From Chitinophagaceae bacterium (GTDB taxonomy: Bacteria > Bacteroidota > Bacteroidia > Chitinophagales > Chitinophagaceae), in assembly GCA_016720585.1 (NCBI GenBank), contig JADKKH010000004.1, forward strand, positions 310,001 to 374,000: 64,000 nucleotides of DNA, given 5' to 3'. The position numbers and the translations under genes were made by a program. The notes beneath the pieces were generated by a model. The model had not been told where the DNA came from. It did not search any database and was given only the letters and a program-made list of their open reading frames with translations. Shown piece after piece: positions 8,635 to 16,351 of the stretch (positions within the stretch are counted from its first letter, which is position 1; each line of letters begins with the position of its first letter).

Positions 8635-9168
8635 TTATTTATATCTGTAATTCTCATCCTGCCCAAGTGTAAAAGACAATTTTCCACCTGTCTGATCCAC
8701 GGGATTTTTTATATGGTTAAATATAACCAGGAAAAATGATTTTAATTTTTCAGTCAATTCCTTTTTCTTTTCAGGAACATACAGATAGATCCAATCAGCC
8801 CCGGAGGAGATTCTTTTAACTTTACCAAAGGAGAAATCAATAGAGTGTATAGCAGAATCAAGAGCTCCCGCCGAAATTATCGTTTTATCATAATCTGTTG
8901 TAAATAACCAAAACTGCGTTTCTTTTATAAAATGAATAAGGTTACTGCTGTCTTCTGTGGCCATTAATTTTAACCGGGAGTGATACAGGGCTTCATAATC
9001 ATTATCTGAAAATTTTGCACCTTTTATGTTTTTAAAATCCGTCATGAATTCCCCGGAGAGTTTTTTTATATCCATACTTATTCTGGCCGGATCGGTTTGG
9101 GCCTGGAGTGTATTACAATATAAGTGCAGGGCAGTTACGAGGAGAAGCGTTTTTATAGGCTGGCTCAT
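8635..9168 (-). CDS. Secreted hypothetical protein
   Basis: A 177-residue protein with a signal peptide (LLLVTALHLYCNTLQAQ, cleavage near residue 24). The mature part is an alpha/beta mix with no motif I recognise; it includes MTDFKNIKGAKFSDNDYEALYHSRLKL and GADWIYLYVPEKKKELTEKL. The C-terminus is polar and ends RYK. It is the upstream gene of a likely two-gene unit with the kinase-like gene, 17 bp downstream. Periplasmic location is inferred. Confidence 0.65.
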   Translation of the reverse strand: MSQPIKTLLLVTALHLYCNTLQAQTDPARISMDIKKLSGEFMTDFKNIKGAKFSDNDYEALYHSRLKLMATEDSSNLIHFIKETQFWLFTTDYDKTIISAGALDSAIHSIDFSFGKVKRISSGADWIYLYVPEKKKELTEKLKSFFLVIFNHIKNPVDQTGGKLSFTLGQDENYRYK

Positions 9169-9234
9169 AGGACTTTAATTCCTGGACAACGAAATGATTA
9201 ACTGAGAAGATACGAAAAAAAACTTTTACAGGAT

Positions 9235-10035
9235 TTATTTTTGCAGGATTTGTTCCTGTAAACGGGCAAAATAAGCCGGGGCATATTGTAAACGGCTGCC
9301 ATACCAACTAAACATTTCACCGTCAACCAGGATGATCTTAGCTGCTGGAAATAGTTGTTGCAACCCGTAAATATGTTTTTCAGCAAATGGAAATGGTTCG
9401 GAGGAAAGAAGCAGCAATTCCGGGTTACAGGTTCTTATTTCCTCAACAGTGGCTATCGGGTATCTTGATCTGTCCGCAAAAATATTTTTAAACCCTGCCG
9501 CATCCATCATACTATTAATGAATGTGTCACCTCCGGTAAGCATGTAAGGGTTTTGCCAGATGAAATAAGCAGCGGGTAAAATTGAATCCTTCTTTATTGC
9601 TGCCGCGCGTTGTGCAAATTTTTCTTTGATTCGAGAAATTAATTCATCGGCTGCGTTTTCTTTATTTGTCATCAGCCCAATTTGCCCTATCATTTCGCAG
9701 GCATCCGGCAGCTTGTTGACATCGCTTACCCAAACCGGGAATTGTTTTTCAAGTGCTTCCACCTGTTCTTTTACATTTTCTTCTTTATTAGCAATGATCA
9801 GATCGGGTTGTAGCATATTAATAACATCCATCTTAACCTGCTTTGTTCCGCCAACGATTGTTTTGGTCCCGGACCATGCAACAGGGTGTATGCAAAACCT
9901 CGTGATACCCACGACTTCGGGCGATAATCCTAAATCGGCTAATAATTCTGTTTGTGAAGGAACCAGGGACACAATGCGTTTGGGGATGTGTGGCAAAGAA
10001 ATAGTTCTTCCGGTCTGGTCAATAAAATCAGGCAT
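9235..10035 (-). CDS. BtuF-like helical-backbone metal-receptor protein lacking a signal peptide
   Basis: A 266-residue protein of the periplasmic-binding type III fold used for cobalamin, haem and siderophores. Visible features: DQTGRTISLPHIPKRIVSLVPSQTELLADLGL at the N-terminus (the usual strand and Ser/Thr-Glu motif), VGGTKQVKMDVINMLQPDLIIA, then the long backbone helix (EMIGQIGLMTNKENAADELISRI). The second lobe has YFIWQNPYMLTGGDTFINSMMDAAGFKNIFAD. No signal peptide or lipobox is encoded; in frame, only six codons separate the ATG from an upstream stop codon, so the protein should be cytoplasmic. No transporter genes adjoin it. Ligand unknown; cobalamin or a metal chelate is a guess from the family. 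Confidence 0.8.
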   Translation of the reverse strand: MPDFIDQTGRTISLPHIPKRIVSLVPSQTELLADLGLSPEVVGITRFCIHPVAWSGTKTIVGGTKQVKMDVINMLQPDLIIANKEENVKEQVEALEKQFPVWVSDVNKLPDACEMIGQIGLMTNKENAADELISRIKEKFAQRAAAIKKDSILPAAYFIWQNPYMLTGGDTFINSMMDAAGFKNIFADRSRYPIATVEEIRTCNPELLLLSSEPFPFAEKHIYGLQQLFPAAKIILVDGEMFSWYGSRLQYAPAYFARLQEQILQK

Positions 10036-10512
10036 GCAGGAATTTGCTGCAAATTAGTTAAACAATAAATGAGTTGAAAAATAGCAAGAAGTGAGAAATA
10101 AGAAGTTCACCGCGCCTCCTGCTAAATTTTAGTTTAGCAGGAGGGTTCCGGACTTTGGAATCTTTTCATTGGATTTGGACACGGTGACACTCGGGGTCGG
10201 TTTTCAAGGATCTCTTTTGGACTTAGGACGGTTTTTCGAAATGGACTTTGGATTTAAACTGGTTTTCCTTAGGATTTGGTTTCGGTTCTTTTCGTTGGTA
10301 TTGGATGATTGGAAGACAAAAATAATTAGCAGTTCGTTAATATTATAGAGCAAAATAACGGTATTTTTTTACGACGGTATTTACCGGGTTGTTCGTAAAC
10401 CTTCCAAATATCTGCCCGGAAAATCCACCTTGTTTCTATCGTAGTTTTACGAATCAATGGCTGAGAAACGCTGGCTGCCATCTCTGCATCAGCAGGAGAA
10501 GGTAATTGTGTT
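10036..10512. other. Intergenic region of 477 bp with a perfect hairpin and GGAyTTTGG-rich stretch
   Basis: No credible gene. It holds a perfect 12-bp inverted repeat CCTCCTGCTAAA / TTTAGCAGGAGG (10115-10126, 10133-10144) with a 6-nt loop and no T-run on either side. After it comes about 150 bp of unusual composition with repeated variants of GGACTTTGGA and GGATTTGG (near 10151, 10171, 10218, 10241, 10271). Confidence 0.5.
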
Positions 10513-11871
10513 CTAATTGCCAAGTGCCTGGATCACATCATACTTCGTGACAATATGATAGTTACCCGCTTCATCTTTTGCCATCACCGCCCCGTTTTCT
10601 TTATTAATGAGATGGCTTAATTTTTCAACAGGAGTATCAAATACCACAACCGGGAAGGAGGGCTCAAGTACGGTATCTATTTTGGAGTTTTTTATTTCAG
10701 GGTTATCAAATATTTTCTGGAACAAACCACCCTCGCTGATGGCGCCAACAGGGCCATGGCCATTCATGACTGGAATTTGTTCAATATCATATTTCTTCAT
10801 TAATTCCACGGCCTCTAACACGGTCTGGTTGAGGTCAACGGTTATTAAACGTTTGGCACCTCTCGAACTGACCACATCACGGAATGTTTTTACGTCGAGG
10901 AAGCCTCTTTCAATCATCCACTGGTCGTTATAAATTTTCCCAACATAGCGGCTGCCATGATCATGAAATATGCATACTACGAGATCGTCTTTTTTTAATT
11001 TGTTTTTTAATTGCATCAGACCTTGTATGCAACTACCGGCACTATAACCACAGAATAATCCTTCTTCTTTGGCAAGACGCCTGGCCATCACGGCACCGTC
11101 CTTATCAGTCACCTGTTCAAAGTAATCGATCACCCGCATATCATAATTCTTAGGAACAAAGTCTTCGCCGAATCCTTCGCTGATATAGGGATGAACTTCG
11201 TTCATATCAATTTCACCAGTACGAAAATATTTGGTGAGCAGGGAACCGTATACATCAATAGCCCAGACCTGTATATCCGGATTTTTTTCTTTCAGGTACA
11301 TCGCTGCTCCTGTGATCGTGCCGCCTGTTCCTGCCGTACAAACTAAATGAGTGATCTTGCCATCTGTCTGGTTCCATATTTCGGGGCCCGTTGTTTCATA
11401 ATGTGCGAGCCGGTTTGCCAGGTTATCATACTGGTTCATGTGGTAGGAGTTAGGCACTTCCCTGGCCAGTCTTGCCGCTACACTATAATAACTTCTTGGA
11501 TCTTCCGGTAATACATTGGTTGGACAAACGATCACTTCTGCTCCAACTGCTTTCAGGATATCCGCTTTTTCTTTTGATTGTTTTTCGGTGGTGACGAAAA
11601 TGCATTTATAACCTTTTACCACCGCCGCCAGGGCCAATCCCATTCCGGTATTTCCGCTGGTTCCTTCAATGATCGTACCGCCAGGTTTCAACTTACCTTC
11701 TTTTTCGGCCACTTCCACCATCTTCAATGCCATACGGTCCTTAATAGAGTTACCCGGATTGAAATAATCAACTTTTGCAAGTACCGTACAGGGCAGGTCC
11801 TTTGTGACTTTATTCAGCCGGATAAGCGGTGTGTTACCAATTGTTTCCAGGATGTTATTTTTGATATCCAT
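10513..11871 (-). CDS. Cystathionine beta-synthase / cysteine synthase with C-terminal CBS domain pair
   Basis: A 452-residue PLP enzyme of transsulfuration. The catalytic core has GNTPLIRLN (residues 12-20), NPGNSIKDRM with the PLP lysine at position 44, GTSGNTGMGLA (phosphate and substrate loop) and GTGGTITGAA. The tail from about residue 330 is a pair of CBS domains (LNQTVLEAVELMKKYDIEQIPV and VEKLSHLINKENGAVMAKDE), which in this family regulate activity or bind adenosyl ligands. Architecture and length fit bacterial cystathionine beta-synthase (homocysteine plus serine), but O-acetylserine sulfhydrylase activity cannot be excluded. I chose the ATG at 11871 because the core motif starts directly after it; the open frame extends about 75 codons further upstream without family similarity. 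Confidence 0.88.
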   Translation of the reverse strand: MDIKNNILETIGNTPLIRLNKVTKDLPCTVLAKVDYFNPGNSIKDRMALKMVEVAEKEGKLKPGGTIIEGTSGNTGMGLALAAVVKGYKCIFVTTEKQSKEKADILKAVGAEVIVCPTNVLPEDPRSYYSVAARLAREVPNSYHMNQYDNLANRLAHYETTGPEIWNQTDGKITHLVCTAGTGGTITGAAMYLKEKNPDIQVWAIDVYGSLLTKYFRTGEIDMNEVHPYISEGFGEDFVPKNYDMRVIDYFEQVTDKDGAVMARRLAKEEGLFCGYSAGSCIQGLMQLKNKLKKDDLVVCIFHDHGSRYVGKIYNDQWMIERGFLDVKTFRDVVSSRGAKRLITVDLNQTVLEAVELMKKYDIEQIPVMNGHGPVGAISEGGLFQKIFDNPEIKNSKIDTVLEPSFPVVVFDTPVEKLSHLINKENGAVMAKDEAGNYHIVTKYDVIQALGN

Positions 11872-11945
11872 AGCAAGCATTAATCTGTCGGGCAAAGGTA
11901 GGTTTTTAGGCTGAGTGGAAAACAGGGGAGAAGCCTGAAACAAGA

Positions 11946-11969
11946 GCCCCCGCTGAAACCAGCAGGGGC
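11946..11969 (-). terminator. GC-rich hairpin between anti-sigma and CBS genes
   Basis: GCCCCTGCTG and CAGCGGGGGC (minus strand) form a 10-bp stem with one G-U pair and a 4-nt loop. TCTTGTTT follows, a weak T-run. It could terminate the sigma/anti-sigma transcript or act in the leader of the CBS gene 75 bp further on. Confidence 0.5.
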
Positions 11970-11980
11970 ATACCGGACTG

Positions 11981-12021
11981 ATTAATGGTTGCCAACTATT
12001 TAAAAGTTGGCAACCATTAAT
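11981..12021 (-). repeat. Perfect 17-bp inverted repeat after the anti-sigma gene
   Basis: ATTAATGGTTGCCAACT and its exact complement (11981-11997, 12005-12021) flank a 7-nt loop. It starts 1 bp after the anti-sigma stop codon. It is a very stable hairpin without a T-run, so it may protect the transcript 3' end or be a mobile palindrome. Confidence 0.65.
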
Positions 12022-12022
12022 C

Positions 12023-12532
12023 TCACAATTGTTTTCTGAATTCCTTTCTTTTCGCGGTGAAAAAATTATCCAGCAGGAATAATCCCAACACCACATTGAT
12101 CATCAAAAAAGCATTTACCCAGGTATTGCTGAAAAATTTACTAAAGTCAACTTTATTTAGGTTCCGGGACAAACTGGTTTCTTCGCCCACAGACAATCCC
12201 ATCTGTCCAAAACCATAAATCAGAAAACCAACAAGCAAAGCGATAAAGAAAAACCCGATTCCCCAGATAATTTTATTATTAATATAGGATTTGGTGGCCG
12301 GGGCAATATGCAGCCTGGATATTTCTTCCATAACATTTTTGGTGAATCGTAACGATGGTGCATCCAGTTCGGAAGATTTCAGGAGTTTATTTACCTGCAA
12401 CAATTCCTTGTACTTTTTTTTCCATGCTTCATCGCTTTGCAGCAATTGCTCAATCACCGGTATTTCACTGGGAATGGCTGTTCCGTCAATGAAATTCCAG
12501 AGGCGTTCTTCGATCGTTTGTTGCGTATTCAT
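12023..12532 (-). CDS. Putative anti-sigma factor, two-helix membrane protein
   Basis: A 169-residue protein directly downstream of the ECF sigma gene with a 16-bp gap. The N-terminal about 75 residues are predicted soluble and helical (TIEERLWNFIDGTAIPSEIPVIEQLLQSDEAWKKKYKELLQ), matching the general form of anti-sigma domains that grip sigma regions 2 and 4 in the cytoplasm. Two transmembrane segments follow at about residues 88-110 (IIWGIGFFFIALLVGFLIYGF) and 136-155 (VNAFLMINVVLGLFLLDNFF). There is no HxxxCxxC zinc motif. The role is inferred from position and topology. Confidence 0.75.
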   Translation of the reverse strand: MNTQQTIEERLWNFIDGTAIPSEIPVIEQLLQSDEAWKKKYKELLQVNKLLKSSELDAPSLRFTKNVMEEISRLHIAPATKSYINNKIIWGIGFFFIALLVGFLIYGFGQMGLSVGEETSLSRNLNKVDFSKFFSNTWVNAFLMINVVLGLFLLDNFFTAKRKEFRKQL

Positions 12533-12548
12533 AATTCTGAATTTAAAA

Positions 12549-13130
12549 TCAATTTAAATCTTTAACTTCTTCAGCAAAATGGGTTTCCATTTTTTCTTTT
12601 AATCTTGTCCGGGCCCTGTGAAGCCGGACCTTGGCTGTATTTACTTCAATACCTAAGATCTGTGCCGTTTCTTCCAGCGACTGTTCCGCTTTATAAAACA
12701 GCGTGATGATTTGTGCATCATCTGCATTCAAGAGCCCAATCGCATCATGCACCATGGCCAGTTTCGACTTGTGTTCAACCAGGTTGGCCTTCATCCCCGA
12801 ATCCAGGTTGCCGGCCATTTCAAATACTTTCTCATTATCCAGCGAATGAATGTCTAATTTTTTCTTGCGCAAAAAACTGATACAAGTGTTATTAACAATG
12901 GTATAGAGCCAGGTTGTGAACTTTGATGCCCCCCTGAAATCAGCAAGATACTTGTAGGCTTTAATAAATACATCCTGGGCGACTTCTTCCGCATCTTCCC
13001 GATTTTTTACAATCCGGAGGGTAAGGGTAAAAACATAGTTTTGGTAACGGTTTACCAAACCGGCATACGCCTGATGGTCACCATCTAGCACTTGGCTAAT
13101 GATTTCATTATCACTCAGTCCGGTTGACAT
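12549..13130 (-). CDS. ECF RNA polymerase sigma factor
   Basis: A 193-residue sigma-70 family extracytoplasmic-function factor. Region 2 spans about residues 20-92 (AYAGLVNRYQNYVFTLTLRIVKNREDAEEVAQDVFIKAY, then FRGASKFTTWLYTIVNNTCISFLRKKK). Region 4 spans about 125-178, with the helix-turn-helix LEETAQILGIEVNTAKVRLHRARTRLKEKM. Region 3 is absent, as expected. It is the first gene of a sigma/anti-sigma operon. Its own upstream region carries GTAACC-N17-GTC, the same element found twice before the divergent gene at 13388, so I infer that it drives its own promoter. Confidence 0.93.
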   Translation of the reverse strand: MSTGLSDNEIISQVLDGDHQAYAGLVNRYQNYVFTLTLRIVKNREDAEEVAQDVFIKAYKYLADFRGASKFTTWLYTIVNNTCISFLRKKKLDIHSLDNEKVFEMAGNLDSGMKANLVEHKSKLAMVHDAIGLLNADDAQIITLFYKAEQSLEETAQILGIEVNTAKVRLHRARTRLKEKMETHFAEEVKDLN

Positions 13131-13141
13131 TCAGTATATAA

Positions 13142-13167
13142 GACTACATGATAATCAGTTAGGTTAC
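13142..13167 (-). promoter_or_regulatory. Candidate ECF-sigma promoter of the sigma/anti-sigma operon
   Basis: On the minus strand GTAACC, 17 bp, then GTC. The -10-like GTC lies 11 bp before the sigma start codon. The AAC-type -35 and GTC-type -10 are general ECF promoter features; sequence and spacing are identical to the two sites at 13249 and 13316. Confidence 0.65.
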
Positions 13168-13248
13168 AGTACAAGTTACGTTATTTTGCCCTTTTTCAAA
13201 TGTTAAACAACCTGAATGAATAAGGGATTTGCAGATTTTTTAAACCCT

Positions 13249-13274
13249 GTAACCTGAAGTGACCGGGTGTTGTC
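13249..13274 (+). promoter_or_regulatory. Candidate ECF-sigma promoter, distal copy
   Basis: GTAACC-N17-GTC, lying in the longer direct repeat shared with 13316-13341 (CTGTAACCTG..., then GGTGTnGTCATA). It points towards the DUF6249-like gene at 13388. Confidence 0.6.
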
Positions 13275-13315
13275 ATAGTATTTGTAAACCGATTCAAAAA
13301 AAGTCCTTGAAGACT

Positions 13316-13341
13316 GTAACCTGGATGAAACAGGTGTAGTC
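13316..13341 (+). promoter_or_regulatory. Candidate ECF-sigma promoter, proximal copy
   Basis: GTAACC-N17-GTC, 67 bp downstream of the distal copy and 46 bp before the ATG at 13388. This is the better placed of the two for transcribing that gene. Confidence 0.65.
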
Positions 13342-13387
13342 ATACAGAGACGAGAGCACAAAATTATTAATTTTAAAAACTATTTTT

Positions 13388-13765
13388 ATGGAAGGTGGAG
13401 AAGCTTTAATACCGATTACAATGTTCGCCGGTGGTTTTGCCATGGTGTTTGGCATTGTTTACCTGAAAACCCGTCAGAACCTGGCGATGATTGAAAAAGG
13501 GATGAACCCTAAAGAGTTTGCAAACCGGCCGGCTCCGTATAAAAACCTGAAATGGGCCTTGTTGCTTATCGGATCAGGTATCGGATTATTCCTGGCTTAC
13601 CTGCTCGATAACTATTTGTTACAGGGTTCCAGTCAGGGTTTGCACGGTCATGATGGAAACGAAGCTATTTACTTCTCACTTATAGCGATAGGTGGTGGCC
13701 TTGGGCTTTTAGGTTCTTACCGGATTGAGAAAAAATGGTGGGACGAAAACCGGGACAAGCAATAA
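13388..13765 (+). CDS. DUF6249-like small membrane protein, likely ECF-sigma target
   Basis: A 125-residue protein with three hydrophobic segments: about residues 8-26 (ITMFAGGFAMVFGIVYL), 57-76 (WALLLIGSGIGLFLAYLLDN) and 95-112 (FSLIAIGGGLGLLGSY). Between the first two lies LKTRQNLAMIEKGMNPKEF, a cytoplasmic loop with the IEKGMNP wording found in the DUF6249 family of Bacteroidota. The function of that family is unknown. It is divergent from the sigma operon and preceded by two copies of the candidate ECF promoter, so it is probably induced together with the sigma factor, perhaps as an envelope-stress protein (inference). Confidence 0.8.
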   Translation: MEGGEALIPITMFAGGFAMVFGIVYLKTRQNLAMIEKGMNPKEFANRPAPYKNLKWALLLIGSGIGLFLAYLLDNYLLQGSSQGLHGHDGNEAIYFSLIAIGGGLGLLGSYRIEKKWWDENRDKQ

Positions 13766-13788
13766 TCAACTCATATATTTATTTTACC

Positions 13789-13822
13789 AAAAAGCAATTC
13801 TGCAAATGCGGGATTGCTTTTT
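13789..13822. terminator. Bidirectional terminator between the DUF6249 and ctpA genes
   Basis: AAAAAGCAAT (13789-13798) and ATTGCTTTTT (13813-13822) form a 10-bp stem with A- and T-runs on the two sides. It lies between convergent genes and overlaps the stop codon of the minus-strand protease gene. Confidence 0.8.
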
Positions 13823-15414
13823 TATTTGGATACAACTTCTATTGCTTTTTTTACAGCCGGGTCTTCTTTATTCAGCACCTGGAAGTAACCTGCATTTCTC
13901 CATTTATATCTTGCAAGTAATGCTTTTAGCCTCTGTTGAATCCGTTCTTTTTCTTTGATATCAATATTTTTCAATTTGAATGAATCCATGACATTGCCCG
14001 GAAGATTATTCCACAAATCCAGGCTGTTAAAGCCGTTGGCATATTCATCAGCCGTATTGTATTGTTCAATTTTTAATTTATTTTCTAAATAATATGAATA
14101 CACAAAACTGTTTACCTCCGCAGTGCCAAACAATCCGGATAGTGTTTGTTGGGACAGGCTTGTATCGAAGGGTACAAAAACATTGGGAAATATGCCATCC
14201 CCATTATATAATGTGTCCTGGCAACTATTGGTGAATTTTTTCCCGGTATGGTGGTTATTGATTGAATCGGCCGATGCCATTTCTCCGCTGTTAAACCTTT
14301 CCCAGAGTTCATCCATATAAATTTTTTTCCCTTTTTCATAGGAGCGCTGTATGCTGCGGCCAAGCGGTGTATAATAGCGGGCGACAGTGAGTCGCATAGC
14401 CGAGCCATCACTTAAAGAATATTGCTCCTGTACCAATCCTTTTCCAAAAGTGCGGCGGCCGATAATAGTGGCACGGCACCAGTCCTGCAAGGCTCCGGCC
14501 AGTACTTCGCTGGCACTGGCAGATAATTCATCAACGAGGATAACCAGTTTTCCTTTTTCAAAGAGTCCCGGCCTTTTACAGCGGTATTCCCTTTTTTTGC
14601 TGTTTACGCCTTGTGTATAAACAATCAGTTTATCGCCCTCCAGGAATTCATCGGCCATTTCTACTGCTTCATTCATAAAACCGCCACCATTTCCCCGAAG
14701 ATCATAGATAAGGCTACGCAGTCCCTGTTTTTGCAGGGATTCCAGGACTTGCATGAATTCCTCATAACTATTTCCAGAAAATTTATTCAGCCTGATATAG
14801 CCGGTTGTTTTATCCATCATATAGGCGGCATCGATCGAAGAAACCGGGATAGTGCCCCGGGTAACCGAAATGGTCTGTCGATTACGCCCCCTTAAAATTT
14901 GCAATAGGGCTTTAGAACCTCTTTCGCCCCGGATATATTTTTTGATATCCTCACTGGCAAGGATCTTTTCCGTAAGGGAAATGTCGTTCACTTTAATTAG
15001 TTTATCACCTATTTTCAACCCGGCTTTATCGCTTGGGCCGTCAGGAATAACGTATACTACATTTACCGTATCCCTGAAAATATTGAATTCAACACCGATC
15101 CCTTCAAAATTACCAGCCAGGTCATCATTGGCCTCCTTTACTTCAACCGGGGGTATGTAAACGGAGTGCGGGTCTAATTCTGTCATCATTTCCTGGATGG
15201 CTTTTCCTTCCAGTGAATCAAAATATACCGAATCCACATATTTCATTTTGATCAGGTCGAGGGCTTCCTGTAATGTACTGCGCCGGTTGGATGAAAAAAA
15301 GCCCGTGTTGCCCCCGTTTTGATTCCCCAGTTTATAGCCAAAGAACATTCCCAACACCATGACTAATGAAAAAAGCAAGGGAAGCCAAACCTGTAATTTT
15401 TTATTCACCATCAT
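13822..15414 (-). CDS. C-terminal processing peptidase (S41A, CtpA type)
   Basis: A 530-residue S41 serine protease with an N-terminal anchor or signal (KLQVWLPLLFSLVMVLGMFFGYKLG). A short helical region with LDPHSVYIPP precedes a PDZ domain (about residues 90-165, GNFEGIGVEFNIFRDTV and IPDGPSDKAGLKIGDKLIKV). The protease core shows LIYDLRGNGGGFMNEAV, DELSASASEVLAGALQDW (Ser near residue 300) and FGKGLVQEQYSL (Lys near 323). It is shorter than the Prc homologue at 1.8-4 kb and lacks the DUF3340 tail, fitting the CtpA subclass. A C-terminal extension of about 130 residues after TPLGRSIQRSYEKG is common in Bacteroidota. It is divergent from murK, with 82 bp between starts. Confidence 0.92.
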   Translation of the reverse strand: MMVNKKLQVWLPLLFSLVMVLGMFFGYKLGNQNGGNTGFFSSNRRSTLQEALDLIKMKYVDSVYFDSLEGKAIQEMMTELDPHSVYIPPVEVKEANDDLAGNFEGIGVEFNIFRDTVNVVYVIPDGPSDKAGLKIGDKLIKVNDISLTEKILASEDIKKYIRGERGSKALLQILRGRNRQTISVTRGTIPVSSIDAAYMMDKTTGYIRLNKFSGNSYEEFMQVLESLQKQGLRSLIYDLRGNGGGFMNEAVEMADEFLEGDKLIVYTQGVNSKKREYRCKRPGLFEKGKLVILVDELSASASEVLAGALQDWCRATIIGRRTFGKGLVQEQYSLSDGSAMRLTVARYYTPLGRSIQRSYEKGKKIYMDELWERFNSGEMASADSINNHHTGKKFTNSCQDTLYNGDGIFPNVFVPFDTSLSQQTLSGLFGTAEVNSFVYSYYLENKLKIEQYNTADEYANGFNSLDLWNNLPGNVMDSFKLKNIDIKEKERIQQRLKALLARYKWRNAGYFQVLNKEDPAVKKAIEVVSK

Positions 15415-15496
15415 AATCCTTTATTATGTAATTTGACGCAAAATACTTGATTTGAACGGAACCTGAAGTTTCATTCAACCATTTCAACAAATCTTT

Positions 15497-16339
15497 ATGG
15501 CGGTTGTAAAACTGATTGCAGACAGCGGAGCCACCAAAACCGAATGGTGCTTACTTACAGATGGGAAAAAGAAAACCGTTATCACTTCGGGTATCAGCCC
15601 TTATTTTTTGAACACCGAACAGATATTTGATTTGCTGTTGAAGGAACTTATTCCAAAACTGAAGAAAGCGGAAGTCGATGAAGTCTATTATTATGGAACG
15701 GGTTGTGCCAATACCACTAATGCAAAATCAGTTAATAAAGCGATCAGTAAAATTTTTCCAGGAGCAAATATTGAAGTTAATCATGACCTGCTGGCTGCTG
15801 CCCGGGCTTTGTGTGGAAAGGAAAAAGGCATAGCCTGTATTTTGGGTACGGGATCCAATTCAGGTTATTATGATGGAGCTAAAATTGTAAAAAACAGTCC
15901 TGGACTTGGGTATGTCCTCGGTGATGAAGGCAGTGGTGCTTACCTGGGTAAAAAAGTGATCCAATATTATCTCTATAAAACCTTTGATGATGAATTGAGG
16001 GCAAGATTTGATGATATATATGCGACTTCAGCCCCTGAAATCCTGGAAAATGTTTACAAGAAGCCCTTGCCTAACCGATACTTAGCCGGTTTTGCAAAAT
16101 TCCTCGCAGAGAACCGGGGGCATTATATGATTGAAAATATCATCGAAGACGGGTTGAATGATTTTTTCTTTGCCCATTTATGTAAATACCGGGAAACCTG
16201 GACACTCCCCATCAATTTTGCCGGAAGTGTTGCTTTTGGTTTTAAAGATGTGATAGTGGAACTTTGCAACAGTTATGAATTTGAATTGGGGAAGGTGATG
16301 AAAAATCCGATGGAAGGTTTGGTGACGTATCATAAATAA
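15497..16339 (+). CDS. murK: BadF/BcrA-type sugar kinase, probable N-acetylmuramate kinase
   Basis: A 280-residue ATP-dependent kinase of the ASKHA fold. Motifs: phosphate-1 DSGATKTEW near residue 9, NHDLLAAARAL, CILGTGSNSGYYDG (phosphate-2) and GYVLGDEGSGAYLGK. The C-terminal FAGSVAFGFKDVI is the adenosine region. Similar proteins act on N-acetylglucosamine or N-acetylmuramic acid. The gene is 12 bp upstream of murQ on the same strand. In Tannerella forsythia and Clostridium, kinases of this family named MurK phosphorylate MurNAc for MurQ, so MurNAc 6-kinase is the best call from context. A transporter such as MurT is not in the window. Confidence 0.78.
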   Translation: MAVVKLIADSGATKTEWCLLTDGKKKTVITSGISPYFLNTEQIFDLLLKELIPKLKKAEVDEVYYYGTGCANTTNAKSVNKAISKIFPGANIEVNHDLLAAARALCGKEKGIACILGTGSNSGYYDGAKIVKNSPGLGYVLGDEGSGAYLGKKVIQYYLYKTFDDELRARFDDIYATSAPEILENVYKKPLPNRYLAGFAKFLAENRGHYMIENIIEDGLNDFFFAHLCKYRETWTLPINFAGSVAFGFKDVIVELCNSYEFELGKVMKNPMEGLVTYHK

Positions 16340-16351
16340 AAGAATGGATCT

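Noticed and set aside
10036..10512. Cobalamin riboswitch before the BtuF-like gene
   Set aside because: No recognisable B12-box core on the minus strand; only a generic hairpin is visible, so no riboswitch is claimed.
10326..10523. 65-residue open frame on the minus strand
   Set aside because: No family resemblance or start signal, overlaps the CBS stop region, and composition looks non-coding.
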